From: Acidobacteria bacterium UBA823
Lineage (GTDB): Bacteria > Acidobacteriota > Vicinamibacteria > Vicinamibacterales > UBA823
Direction of reading: 5' to 3'
Assembly: GCA_002296225.1 (NCBI GenBank)
Contig: DBHR01000052.1
Span: 9,847 to 41,010 of the forward strand
DNA: 31,164 nt
Shown here piece after piece: positions 5,673 through 14,510 of this stretch. The notes under the pieces are model-generated. The model was given only the letters and a program-made list of their open reading frames with translations, was not told where the DNA came from and did not search any database. Made by a program: the position numbers and the translations under genes. The first letter of the stretch is position 1; the number at the start of each line of letters is the position of its first letter.

Positions 5673-8252
5673 ATGACACACCATGTAAAGTTTTGCTCCC
5701 TCCTCTTGTTGATTCTTTCCACGACATATCTTGTCGCCCAAGAAGACAACCGGGTGGTGACCGCGAACTACCAACTTGCCGCCCGTTTCGCTCCGTACAA
5801 GTTGAACACGCTCACCTACAGCACCACAATCAGCCCTCATTGGATTGAGGGAACCGATCGCTTCTGGTACGAGTGGGAGACTTCAGACGGAAAGTCATTC
5901 TATCTAATCGACCCGGCGCAAGGCACCAAGACACCGATTTTCGACAACGACCGGATTGCTGCCGAACTGACCCGCCTGACTAAGGATCCGTGGGATGGAC
6001 AGCACTTGCCGATTCGAGGAATCAGGTTTATCGATGAGGATACCCTCCAGTTTGAGGTCGAGACATCGCAGGACCAAGAGCGCGATGAGGTCGAGGACCA
6101 GACCGAGGTAGAGCAGAAACAAGAGGAGGAAAACGGCGACAACGAAGCCAAGGCAGCCAAGAAGCAGGTCTTTCACTTCGAGTACGACGTGGCTAGCAGG
6201 ACCATTCGGCAGCTCGAAAACTGGGAGGACCCTGACAACCACCCCGCGTGGGCCAGCGTGTCACCTGACGGCAAGACGGTTGTTTTTGCCCGCAATCACA
6301 ATTTGTACATGATGACTGGTGAAGCCTACCAGCAGATTCTTGATGCTCGGCGTGGCAAAGATGGGGACGAGGCAGACGAGGCGGATGAAGAAGTCGAGGT
6401 GGAGGAGACACAGCTCTCAACAGACGGCGAGGAACACTACAGCTACGCTGATTCCGATCGTGGCGATACCGACACGGAGAAGGCAAAGAATAAGGGAAAG
6501 CGCAAGCACGCCAGCGTTTCGTGGGCCCATGAGTCTCGGTATTTCGCGATCGTTCGCCGGGACCAGCGCCAGACGGGCGATCTATGGGTGATCCACTCTG
6601 TCGGAAACAGGCGCCCGGAGCTCGAAACGTACAAGTACGACATGGCCGGTGAAGAGGACATCACCCAGCGAGAAATTCGGATCTACGACCTCGAGACGGG
6701 ACGGATGGTCACGGTTGATGCAAAGAGGTTCAAGGACCAACAACTCGGCATCTGGAATGCTCGGAAGTTCGAATATTCCGACAGCGATAAGCCCGAGCGT
6801 GAGCTCTGGTTGTCGGACGCACCGGGTGAACTGCACTTCTGGCGTCAGAGTCGTGATCGTCAAAGGGTTGAGGTCTGTGTGGCCGATGCTGCGACCGGAG
6901 AAGTGCGCGTGCTGTTCGAGGAGGAACTTAACACCTACGTGGAAACTCAACCACTCGAGCGGTTGGAATCTGGCGACATGCTGTGGTGGTCAGAGCGCGA
7001 CGGCTGGGCTCATCTTTACCGCTACGGGCCGGATGGTGCGTTCAAGTATCGATTGACCGAGGGTGCCTGGTCCGTTCGACAGATCGTAGGAGTCGATGAG
7101 GCTGGTGGTGTGGTCTACGCCATGGCGAATGCTCGTGAACCCGATGAAGATCCTTACTACCAGCACCTCTACCAAGTGAACCTCGACGGCAGCGGGGTCC
7201 AGATACTCGACCCCGGTAATTTCGATCACCGAGTTGAGATGGCAGAGTCTAACCGATTCTTTGTCGACAACTACTCGCGGGTGAACACGATGCCCAGTAC
7301 AGCACTCATTGCAACTAATGGAAAGAAGGTACTAGACCTAGAAGAGGCTGACTTCTCGCAACTCGTGGCAGCTGGATACGAGTTTCCCGAGCCCTACAGC
7401 GTAAAGGCCGCAGATCGTGTGACCGACCTGTATGGGGTCATGTATAAGCCATTCGATTTCGACCCGACGAAAAAATATCCGATTATCGAATTCGTCTACC
7501 CCGGACCCCAGACGGAATCCGTTTCGAAGTCATTCTCAACCAACCGCTACGAGACGGCACTTGCGCAGTTCGGCTTCGTCGTGGTGACCGTGGGCAACCG
7601 TGGGGGTCACCCGGCGCGCTCCAAGTGGTATCACAACTACGGCTACGGCAACCTGCGCGACTACGGGCTCGCCGACAAGAAGGTCGCGATTGAGCAACTG
7701 GTAGACCGACACGAGTTCATCGACCAAGATCGCGTAGGCATTTATGGTCATTCAGGTGGCGGATTCATGTCGACTGCCGCAATGCTCGTGTATCCCGATC
7801 TGTTCAAAGTCGCCGTGTCATCGTCCGGTAATCACAACAACGACGTCTACAACAGTTTTTGGTCCGAGAAGCACCACGGCATCGAGGAGGTCTTGGATGA
7901 AGACGGTGAAGTGAGCTTCGAGTATGACATCGACAAGAACTCAGACCTTGCGGGAAACCTGAAGGGGCACCTACTACTGACGACAGGCGACATCGACAAC
8001 AACGTGCACCCAGCGGGTACGCTGAGAATGGCCGAGGCGCTAATCAAAGCGAATAAGCGCTTTGACTTCTTCATGTTTCCAGGCCAGCGCCATAGCTATC
8101 GGGAGATGGCAGATTACTGGTTCTGGTTGCGAGCGGAGTACTTCGTCGAGCACTTACTCGGTGACCTCCACTGGAATCCGGACATTAAGGAACTGAACCT
8201 CGTGAGAGATGACGCCCCCGTGCCAGCACCAGCGCGAACCCCACCGATGTGA
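5673..8252 (+). CDS. Secreted prolyl oligopeptidase (S9) / dipeptidyl peptidase IV-like
   Basis: This serine peptidase of clan SC has 859 residues from the ATG at 5673. That start is preferred because GAGG lies 5 nt upstream and a signal peptide begins immediately (hydrophobic core about 8-22, ending YLVAQ). A DPP IV-like beta-propeller region occupies roughly residues 60-560 (for example SVSPDGKTVVFAR). The C-terminal alpha/beta-hydrolase domain carries the triad: Ser694 in GHSGGGF, Asp775 in GDIDNNVHP and His807 in GQRHSY. Such enzymes usually clip dipeptides or small peptides in the periplasm. Two long acidic insertions, at about 133-163 and 227-276, interrupt the propeller and are almost entirely Asp, Glu and Lys. 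It lies alone between a divergent FmdB gene and ispG. Confidence 0.93.
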   Translation: MTHHVKFCSLLLLILSTTYLVAQEDNRVVTANYQLAARFAPYKLNTLTYSTTISPHWIEGTDRFWYEWETSDGKSFYLIDPAQGTKTPIFDNDRIAAELTRLTKDPWDGQHLPIRGIRFIDEDTLQFEVETSQDQERDEVEDQTEVEQKQEEENGDNEAKAAKKQVFHFEYDVASRTIRQLENWEDPDNHPAWASVSPDGKTVVFARNHNLYMMTGEAYQQILDARRGKDGDEADEADEEVEVEETQLSTDGEEHYSYADSDRGDTDTEKAKNKGKRKHASVSWAHESRYFAIVRRDQRQTGDLWVIHSVGNRRPELETYKYDMAGEEDITQREIRIYDLETGRMVTVDAKRFKDQQLGIWNARKFEYSDSDKPERELWLSDAPGELHFWRQSRDRQRVEVCVADAATGEVRVLFEEELNTYVETQPLERLESGDMLWWSERDGWAHLYRYGPDGAFKYRLTEGAWSVRQIVGVDEAGGVVYAMANAREPDEDPYYQHLYQVNLDGSGVQILDPGNFDHRVEMAESNRFFVDNYSRVNTMPSTALIATNGKKVLDLEEADFSQLVAAGYEFPEPYSVKAADRVTDLYGVMYKPFDFDPTKKYPIIEFVYPGPQTESVSKSFSTNRYETALAQFGFVVVTVGNRGGHPARSKWYHNYGYGNLRDYGLADKKVAIEQLVDRHEFIDQDRVGIYGHSGGGFMSTAAMLVYPDLFKVAVSSSGNHNNDVYNSFWSEKHHGIEEVLDEDGEVSFEYDIDKNSDLAGNLKGHLLLTTGDIDNNVHPAGTLRMAEALIKANKRFDFFMFPGQRHSYREMADYWFWLRAEYFVEHLLGDLHWNPDIKELNLVRDDAPVPAPARTPPM

Positions 8253-8350
8253 GCTAAATGCCCACTGTCGCTTCGTCATGGAGTGCGGTCTGAAGGTTGG
8301 CCGTATCGTTGAGGCTGTCCCTGCCAAACGAGCCTGGGTTCTGACCTAGG

Positions 8351-8359
8351 TGCTATCAT
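8351..8359 (+). promoter_or_regulatory. Extended -10 promoter element at ispG
   Basis: The extended -10 sequence TGCTATCAT ends 7 nt before the GTG start of ispG. That places the expected transcription start at or next to the start codon, so the mRNA may be leaderless. No good -35 is visible, as is common for extended -10 promoters. Confidence 0.45.
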
Positions 8360-8366
8360 CGGAACC

Positions 8367-9611
8367 GTGCCCAAAGTGAAGATACACCAACCGGTTGGTG
8401 TGCGCGTCGGCAATGTTCAGATCGGCGGCGGCGCGCCGGTAGTCGTGCAGTCGATGACGATGACCGACACAGCCGATGCGGCGGCCACCGCAGCGCAGTG
8501 CGCCGAGTTGGCCCAGGCCGGCTCGGAAGTGGTGCGGGTCACGGTCAACGTGCCGGAAGCAGCCGCCGCGGTGCCGGAGATTCGACGACGCTTGGATGAT
8601 GCAGGCTGTGAGGTGCCGCTCGTCGGCGATTTTCACTACAACGGTCACCAACTGCTAAAGAGCTACCCGGACTGCGCGCGGATACTCGATAAGTTCAGAA
8701 TCAACCCAGGCAACGTCGGCACCGGCGTTCGCCGCGATGAGCAATTCTCCACGATTTGCAAGATCGCCCGCGACTACGGCACGCCGATCCGGATCGGCGT
8801 CAATGGCGGTTCACTGGACCAAGACCTGGTCACGGCGAAGATGCAGGAGAACACGGACCGTCATCTGGGTCACTCGTCAGAAGAAATCATCAACGAGTGT
8901 TTGGTGTTGTCAGCGCTGCAGTCGACAGAGCTGGCACTCGAGGCCGGGCTACGTAAGGACCAGATCGTGATCTCCTGCAAGGTCTCACAACCGCGTAGTC
9001 TAATCGCCGTCTACACGGACCTGGCAGCTCGAACTGAGCAACCGCTCCACCTCGGGCTGACTGAGGCTGGTATGGGTATTAAGGGGATGGTCTGGTCCTC
9101 AACGGCGATGGGCATCCTACTCCACCAGGGGATCGGCGATACGATCCGAGTGTCGCTCACGCCACGTCCAAGCGGCGACCGACGTGACGAAGTAATCGCG
9201 GCCTGTGAGTTGCTGCAGGCACTCGGGTTGCGGTCCTTCTCGCCAAGCGTCACTGCCTGCCCAGGCTGCGGGCGGACAACGAGTACCACGTTTCAGGAGC
9301 TTGCCGAACGGATCCAAGCCTACGTGCGCGACATGATACCGGAGTGGAAGAAGGAGTACGACGGCGTCGAAGAAATGCGTCTAGCGGTCATGGGCTGTGT
9401 CGTAAACGGTCCGGGAGAATCAAAGGCGGCCAACATCGGTATCAGCCTACCAGGTACTGGTGAAGAGCCTCATTGCCCCGTCTATATCGATGGGAGTCAC
9501 ACAACGACGCTCAAGGGCAGTTACGATGAGCTGGCCGAAGCCTTCCGTGCGCTCGTCGACGGCTACGTGGTCGAGCACTATCCGCGCAAATCAACTCGGG
9601 AACCCGTCTGA
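8367..9611 (+). CDS. ispG: 4-hydroxy-3-methylbut-2-enyl diphosphate synthase (IspG/GcpE)
   Basis: This cytoplasmic iron-sulfur enzyme of the MEP pathway reductively opens MEcPP to give HMBPP. It has 414 residues, the usual length of the short bacterial form. The N-terminal TIM-barrel part has PVVVQSMTMTDTAD, PLVGDFHYN and INPGNVG. The C-terminal part carries the [4Fe-4S] ligands: Cys298 and Cys301 in CPGCG, Cys344 in MGCVVNGPGE and Glu351. The start is GTG with no Shine-Dalgarno but with a -10 box 7 nt upstream. A HAD phosphatase gene follows 20 nt downstream and is probably cotranscribed. The other MEP gene here, dxr, is in the minus-strand cluster. Confidence 0.97.
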   Translation: MPKVKIHQPVGVRVGNVQIGGGAPVVVQSMTMTDTADAAATAAQCAELAQAGSEVVRVTVNVPEAAAAVPEIRRRLDDAGCEVPLVGDFHYNGHQLLKSYPDCARILDKFRINPGNVGTGVRRDEQFSTICKIARDYGTPIRIGVNGGSLDQDLVTAKMQENTDRHLGHSSEEIINECLVLSALQSTELALEAGLRKDQIVISCKVSQPRSLIAVYTDLAARTEQPLHLGLTEAGMGIKGMVWSSTAMGILLHQGIGDTIRVSLTPRPSGDRRDEVIAACELLQALGLRSFSPSVTACPGCGRTTSTTFQELAERIQAYVRDMIPEWKKEYDGVEEMRLAVMGCVVNGPGESKAANIGISLPGTGEEPHCPVYIDGSHTTTLKGSYDELAEAFRALVDGYVVEHYPRKSTREPV

Positions 9612-9631
9612 GCACCCTCGACCGTTCCCCG

Positions 9632-10471
9632 ATGCCGGTCAAGCTCATCGCTATCGACGTCGACGGGACGCTGCTCGATAGCACTGCCCAACTGCCGGAA
9701 AACAATCGACGCGTGCTGCACGAGGCCGCGGTCCATGGCATCGAAATCGTCCTGGCAACCGGGCGGAGTTTTCATCACACCCGTGAGCTGGCGACCCAGA
9801 TGCCGGCACAGACGGTCTTGATCTTGAACAATGGCTCACTCGTGAAGGATCGGACCGGCCTGACTCTCGCGTCCCACGGTCTGCCAGCCGAGACAGCACG
9901 GTACATAGTGAACGAAACACGGGCCGCGCGCGAGGGCGCCGCCGCGATCTTCGATCGAGACGACGTCCGGCAATTCCTCTGCGAGCGGATCGACTGGACG
10001 CACCCGCATCGAAAGCAGTACTACCTGCAGCATCAAGCCTGGATCACGCAGGTGCCGTCACTGGTAGCTGAGCTCACCGACGATCCGTTACAGATAGGAT
10101 TCAACGGCGACGTGAGCAGCATGCGCGCGCTCGCCACGCTTCTATCGTCCCTTCCGAGGGCTGCTGAATACTCCCATGCGTTGACCGAGTACCAAGTGCG
10201 CGACTTTTCGTTGCTCGATGTCCTCGGCCCGGGCCGGTCGAAGGGGCGGGCACTCGCCGAGTGGTCCGCCCACCGCGGCCTGAAGCGCGACGAAGTGATG
10301 GCTGTCGGTGACAACCTGAACGATCGCGAGATGTTAGAGTTCGCCGGTATCCCGGTTGTGATGGGAAACGCTACGCCTGAGTTGAAGACGTTCGGGTGGA
10401 TCGAAACGGGAACGAACGACGAAAACGGACTGTTCGACGCCGTCGCCAAGCACGCCCTGGGAGCGAACTGA
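9632..10471 (+). CDS. Cof-type HAD-superfamily phosphatase
   Basis: This 279-residue protein is a class IIB (Cof/YbiV-type) haloacid dehalogenase phosphatase. Motif I is DVDGT with nucleophile Asp9 and Asp11, motif II is the Thr in LATGR, motif III is the Lys in RSKGRAL, and motif IV is GDNLND (226-231). The cap domain lies between motifs II and III. These enzymes dephosphorylate sugar phosphates or cofactors such as PLP and flavin; the substrate cannot be read from sequence. Its closeness to ispG suggests cotranscription but does not show an isoprenoid role. It converges with the MATE gene, leaving only a 10-base gap between stops. Confidence 0.92.
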   Translation: MPVKLIAIDVDGTLLDSTAQLPENNRRVLHEAAVHGIEIVLATGRSFHHTRELATQMPAQTVLILNNGSLVKDRTGLTLASHGLPAETARYIVNETRAAREGAAAIFDRDDVRQFLCERIDWTHPHRKQYYLQHQAWITQVPSLVAELTDDPLQIGFNGDVSSMRALATLLSSLPRAAEYSHALTEYQVRDFSLLDVLGPGRSKGRALAEWSAHRGLKRDEVMAVGDNLNDREMLEFAGIPVVMGNATPELKTFGWIETGTNDENGLFDAVAKHALGAN

Positions 10472-10481
10472 CAGCCGACTG

Positions 10482-11861
10482 CTACGCTCCGACGGTAACC
10501 GTGCTGGCAGCGTTTTCCCGCCACCGGGTGATGCGCCGGTTCCAAACGGCCAGGAGCGCCAGCGACACGACGATCAATCCGGCTAACAAGCCGAACCACA
10601 AGCCAACTACGCCGCGGCCCCAGAGAAAACAAATCGTATAACCGAGCGGTAGCCCGAACGCCCAGTGGCCTGCCAGATTCCATAGCATCGGCGTGCGTGT
10701 ATCACCAAGGCCGCGCAACGCCCCGGTCAGTACTCCTTGTAATCCATCGAAAATCTGAAAAACCGCAGCGACAAACAACAGATTAACGCCGATGTCGACC
10801 ACCATCTGGTCTGCCGTGAAGAACCTCATCAGGTGAGCAGGGATCGCTAGAAAGACAGCCGAGGCGAACGCCATGCAAAGCACTCCCAGCATCACGGCGG
10901 TCCACCCCGCCTGGTTGGCCCCAACGGCGTCACGGCGGCCCACGGCATGGCCGACGCGTACCGCGGCGGCGGACGCCATGCCCAGTGGCACCATGAAGGT
11001 AAAGCTGGCCATGTTGAGTGTGATCTGATGGGCAGCCAACGCCACTGGTGCCAGCCGACCTGCTAGCGCGCTCGCAGCTGAGAACACGCCGACTTCGAGG
11101 GTAACCTGCATCGCCGCCGGCAAACCAAGCCAGAACAATCGTGCCAACCGTGACCGCTCGATCACCCATGACACGCGCCTGAGCCCATTGCCGGTGCGCG
11201 CATCACGCCAAATCACGACGAATAGGAGCCCAATCGCCAGATAGGCCCGTGAGATACAGGTCGCCCATCCCGCGCCGTTCACGCCGAGTGCGGGCGCGCC
11301 GAGATTACCGTGGATCAGCATCCAGTTGGCTAATACGTTGATGAAATTCGCCGTGAGCAGCGTGATCATGGTCGGCGTAACGACGCCCATTGCCTGGAGG
11401 TAGCGGCGAAAAGCCACATAGAGAAGTAGAGGCCAGACGCTCCAGGTAACAATCCGCAAGTAGGGCTCGGTCAACTGCAGCACGGTCGGGTCGAAGCCCC
11501 AGAGGTTGAGACGGGCGATCGCGAACCACGCGATGGCAGTCAGCGGCACGGCGAGCGCCACACTCATCACGAGGCCGTGCAGAAACCAGCGGTGACACTC
11601 GTCACGCCGGCCCGCTCCGTATGCTTGGGCGACAAAGGTGTCGAGCCCCAGGAGCACGCCGATGCCAAAAACCGCGAGCGCCATGAACAGCATAGAGCCC
11701 ACACCTACCGCACCGATGGCCGCCGGCCCAAGAGACCTAACCATCAGAATGTCAACGGTGCCCATGGTGATCCAGCCCATTTCGGCGATGACGACAGGGA
11801 CGGCCAGCGTCAACATCGGCCCAACCTCTCGCCGGAGTCCTAACCAACGCGGTATCATCAC
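10482..11861 (-). CDS. MATE-family efflux transporter
   Basis: This inner-membrane antiporter has 459 residues and about 12 hydrophobic helices in two related halves, normal for the MATE (NorM/DinF) family. The first half has TMGTVDILMVRSLGP and FGIGVLLGLDTFVAQAYGAG; the second repeats the pattern with AAAVRVGHAVGRRDA and GVLTGALRGLGDTRTP. Such proteins export cationic drugs or metabolites using a Na+ or H+ gradient; the substrate is not predictable here. The ATG at 11861 is followed directly by a second ATG. The gene is divergent from the TPR gene, with only 48 bases between the two starts, so their promoters must overlap or lie inside the genes. Confidence 0.94.
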   Translation of the reverse strand: MMIPRWLGLRREVGPMLTLAVPVVIAEMGWITMGTVDILMVRSLGPAAIGAVGVGSMLFMALAVFGIGVLLGLDTFVAQAYGAGRRDECHRWFLHGLVMSVALAVPLTAIAWFAIARLNLWGFDPTVLQLTEPYLRIVTWSVWPLLLYVAFRRYLQAMGVVTPTMITLLTANFINVLANWMLIHGNLGAPALGVNGAGWATCISRAYLAIGLLFVVIWRDARTGNGLRRVSWVIERSRLARLFWLGLPAAMQVTLEVGVFSAASALAGRLAPVALAAHQITLNMASFTFMVPLGMASAAAVRVGHAVGRRDAVGANQAGWTAVMLGVLCMAFASAVFLAIPAHLMRFFTADQMVVDIGVNLLFVAAVFQIFDGLQGVLTGALRGLGDTRTPMLWNLAGHWAFGLPLGYTICFLWGRGVVGLWFGLLAGLIVVSLALLAVWNRRITRWRENAASTVTVGA

Positions 11862-11909
11862 AGCCGCCAGGCGTGAGCGGTCAAGAATTCTGGTGTAAGA
11901 CAGTCGATC

Positions 11910-12881
11910 ATGCGAAACACATTACCCTGGTACGGAACGCTGGCGTCCCTGTTGGTCCTTGGCCCGATGGCGGCGCTAGTGGCCACCGCGCCACCGGGTC
12001 AGAAACTGCCGCCTGATGCCGAAGCACTCTCACTCGATGGCGAACCACTGTTCCCGGTTCCGCTGATGGCCAACGTCCAGGCCAGACTCGAGGCAAACCT
12101 CGCGGAGGCGCAGGACGTTTACGACCGAACCCCAGCGGATCCAGATGCCGCCATCTGGGTGGGCCGAAGGTTAGCCTACCTCGGGCGTTATCAGGACGCC
12201 ATCGCCATCTACACCGACGCGATCGCGCAGCATCCAGAATACGCCAAGCTCTACCGCCACCGCGGCCACCGGTACATCACGGTTCGGCGTTTCAGTGACG
12301 CCATTGCCGACTTAGAAGAAGCGGCCAGACTCATTAAAGGCCTACCCGACGAAGTCGAGCCCGACGGTGCACCGAACGAGCGCAACATCCCCACTAGTAC
12401 CTCACACACAAATATCTGGTACCACCTAGGGCTCGCCTACTACCTCACCGGTGACCTCGAGCGGGCACGCGATGCCTACCGGGAGTGTCTGGTCTTCTCA
12501 AAAAACGCCGACATGATCGTAGCCACAAGCCATTGGCTGTACATGACGCTACAGCTTCTAGGGGAAACCCGAGCGGCAGACCAAGTCCTTCAGCCGATTC
12601 AAGACGGAATGGATATCGTCGAAAATGGTTCCTACTATCGCCTACTACTGATGTACAAGGGACTTATTCCACCAGAACTCATCCTCGAGCGTGCCTCAGC
12701 GGACGGCGGGATACAGCTTCCCACGTCGGCCTACGGTGTGGCGAACTGGCACCTATATAACGGACGCCAAGAAACTGGGCTGATGCTCCTCTATGGAATC
12801 GCTGCGGGCAATCAGTGGGCGGCGTTCGGACATATCGCCGCCGAGGCTGATCTCTACCGGGTCGCCAAAACAAGCCACTGA
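11910..12881 (+). CDS. Exported TPR-repeat protein
   Basis: This 323-residue protein has an N-terminal hydrophobic segment (about 8-27), so it is probably exported or membrane-anchored. At least three tetratricopeptide repeats are visible: about 79-112 (AAIWVGRRLAYLGRYQDAI), 113-146 (HRGHRYITVRRFSDAI) and 168-200 (YHLGLAYYLTGDLERAR). The C-terminal part, with further helices, may hold divergent repeats. TPRs mediate protein contacts; no enzymatic motif is seen and the partner is unknown. The 48-base gap to the divergent MATE gene contains only a weak -10-like TAAGAC. The gene converges with the M28 peptidase gene, 20 bases away. Confidence 0.85.
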   Translation: MRNTLPWYGTLASLLVLGPMAALVATAPPGQKLPPDAEALSLDGEPLFPVPLMANVQARLEANLAEAQDVYDRTPADPDAAIWVGRRLAYLGRYQDAIAIYTDAIAQHPEYAKLYRHRGHRYITVRRFSDAIADLEEAARLIKGLPDEVEPDGAPNERNIPTSTSHTNIWYHLGLAYYLTGDLERARDAYRECLVFSKNADMIVATSHWLYMTLQLLGETRAADQVLQPIQDGMDIVENGSYYRLLLMYKGLIPPELILERASADGGIQLPTSAYGVANWHLYNGRQETGLMLLYGIAAGNQWAAFGHIAAEADLYRVAKTSH

Positions 12882-12901
12882 GTCAAAAGAGCAAACAGCC
12901 G

Positions 12902-14497
12902 CTAAGGTGTTGACGACCCGGGCAACGATGGCATCTGGGCGCCCAGCCGTGGCAGTAGTTCATCCCGCATCGCGAGGTGGTAGACCGCAGCAGCAATCGT
13001 GATGGCCGACTTAATAGCGTCCTGCTCGATGATCCGCTCGTAAGTGTCCAGGTTCGTGTGCCAGGTGTGGGTGCCGTACTGAATCGGATCCTGGCGCATA
13101 CCAATCCCCGGGAGTCCCGCCTCGTTGAACGACGTGTGATCTGAACCACCGCGGCGCCGGCTCGTCGTGGCGCCCGCCCCGACCACACCAAAATCCTCGA
13201 ACGGCGCCAGCGCAGCCCGCAGCACGTCGGCCGCCCCGCGCGGACCAAACACCGTGGCAGCACGCACCCGGCCTGTACCCGAGTCGATATTGAAATAGCC
13301 GCCGAACTTCGCGTGGTCCGGCTTTGGGTCTTCGACCGAGCCAAAGTGCTCCTTGACGTATGCCTGTGAACCAAGCAGCCCCTGCTCTTCGCCACCCCAC
13401 AACGCCACACGGATCGTTCGCCTCGGCTCAACGCCGACCGCCTGGAGAATGCGAGCCGCCTCCATCATGACTGTAACGCCGATGCCATTATCGGTTGCGC
13501 CAGTCGCCGCATGCCACGAGTCGAGGTGCCCACCTAGCATAATCACCTCGTCCGCCTTGTCGGTCCCAGGAATCTCCGCGATCGCGTTGTAGCTAGTTCG
13601 CCCTTCCGGATACAGACGATTGACGATGTCGACCTCCAGTTCCACTTTGTCGTCCCGGAGTAGCCGGGCGATCCGCCCGAAATCCTCGTTCCGCATCACC
13701 AGCGTGGGCAGCACCTGCTCGACATCGTACGTGCGGTTGCTGAATGCGCGGATCTGCCCATGTTCGCGGCCAGCGTCGTTGACCTGCACCGCCGCGCCCT
13801 GCTCCTTCAGAAACTTCGCGACACGTTGCGCGACCTGGCGGCCCGACAGGACGCCGTCATCATCACGAGACGGACCGGCCGGCCGCGCCGGCTGAGTGGC
13901 CGGTGTGTTGCTGGGATCATATTGTGCACTCAGCTCTGCCTGTTCACGACGACGCGGTGGTCCGTCGATCGTCACCGGTACAACAGTTGGCTCGCCGACG
14001 AGAACAATCTTGCCGGCAACATCGGCCGCCACTCCGTCCAAGTACTCTGCAAACTCCACCTCGGTTGGCCGCTGGGGCAGAATTAATTGATAGACCGCCG
14101 ACCTGACGGGTCCGCCGGTGCTCGGCGTCCACGCCAGCACCTCAGCCACCAGCGGGTCTTTTATCGGCACTATCAGATGCGCCGTCAGGCGCTCGTTCAG
14201 CCACCCCGGATGGCCGAACTCCCACGGCTCTAGGTCCGCGTTCGTCAGACCCCAGGCTTCCATCTGTTCCACTGCCCAACGCGCAGCCGCTTCATGATTC
14301 GGCGAACCGGTCAGCCGCGGCCCGTAGACGTCCGTTAGATAGTGCAGCGTGTTCATGATCTGTGAGTTGGTCGTAGCCTCGTGACGAATTTTCCAGTTGA
14401 ATTCGGTATTGACACGCTCGTCGGACACTTGCGTAGCAGCCGACAAACCGACGGTGACCAGAACAGCGAATAGGGTGAATTTTAACTTGAGAATCAT
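12902..14497 (-). CDS. Secreted M28-family zinc metallopeptidase
   Basis: This aminopeptidase/carboxypeptidase-type M28 enzyme has 531 residues. A signal peptide covers about 1-22. A protease-associated-like insert, roughly 110-290, lies before the catalytic domain. The co-catalytic zinc ligands fit the family: His324 in GGHLDSW, Asp336 in ATDNGIG, Glu370-Glu371 in WGGEEQGLLGS, Asp405 in NIDSGTG and His480 in HTWHTNLDTYE. The start is supported by GAGG with 5 nt spacing. It follows rseP by 13 nt and may be the last gene of the pyrE-rseP transcript. The likely role is trimming peptides in the periplasm; the specificity is unknown. Confidence 0.94.
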   Translation of the reverse strand: MILKLKFTLFAVLVTVGLSAATQVSDERVNTEFNWKIRHEATTNSQIMNTLHYLTDVYGPRLTGSPNHEAAARWAVEQMEAWGLTNADLEPWEFGHPGWLNERLTAHLIVPIKDPLVAEVLAWTPSTGGPVRSAVYQLILPQRPTEVEFAEYLDGVAADVAGKIVLVGEPTVVPVTIDGPPRRREQAELSAQYDPSNTPATQPARPAGPSRDDDGVLSGRQVAQRVAKFLKEQGAAVQVNDAGREHGQIRAFSNRTYDVEQVLPTLVMRNEDFGRIARLLRDDKVELEVDIVNRLYPEGRTSYNAIAEIPGTDKADEVIMLGGHLDSWHAATGATDNGIGVTVMMEAARILQAVGVEPRRTIRVALWGGEEQGLLGSQAYVKEHFGSVEDPKPDHAKFGGYFNIDSGTGRVRAATVFGPRGAADVLRAALAPFEDFGVVGAGATTSRRRGGSDHTSFNEAGLPGIGMRQDPIQYGTHTWHTNLDTYERIIEQDAIKSAITIAAAVYHLAMRDELLPRLGAQMPSLPGSSTP

Positions 14498-14510
14498 CTA
14501 CGCCTCGCAG

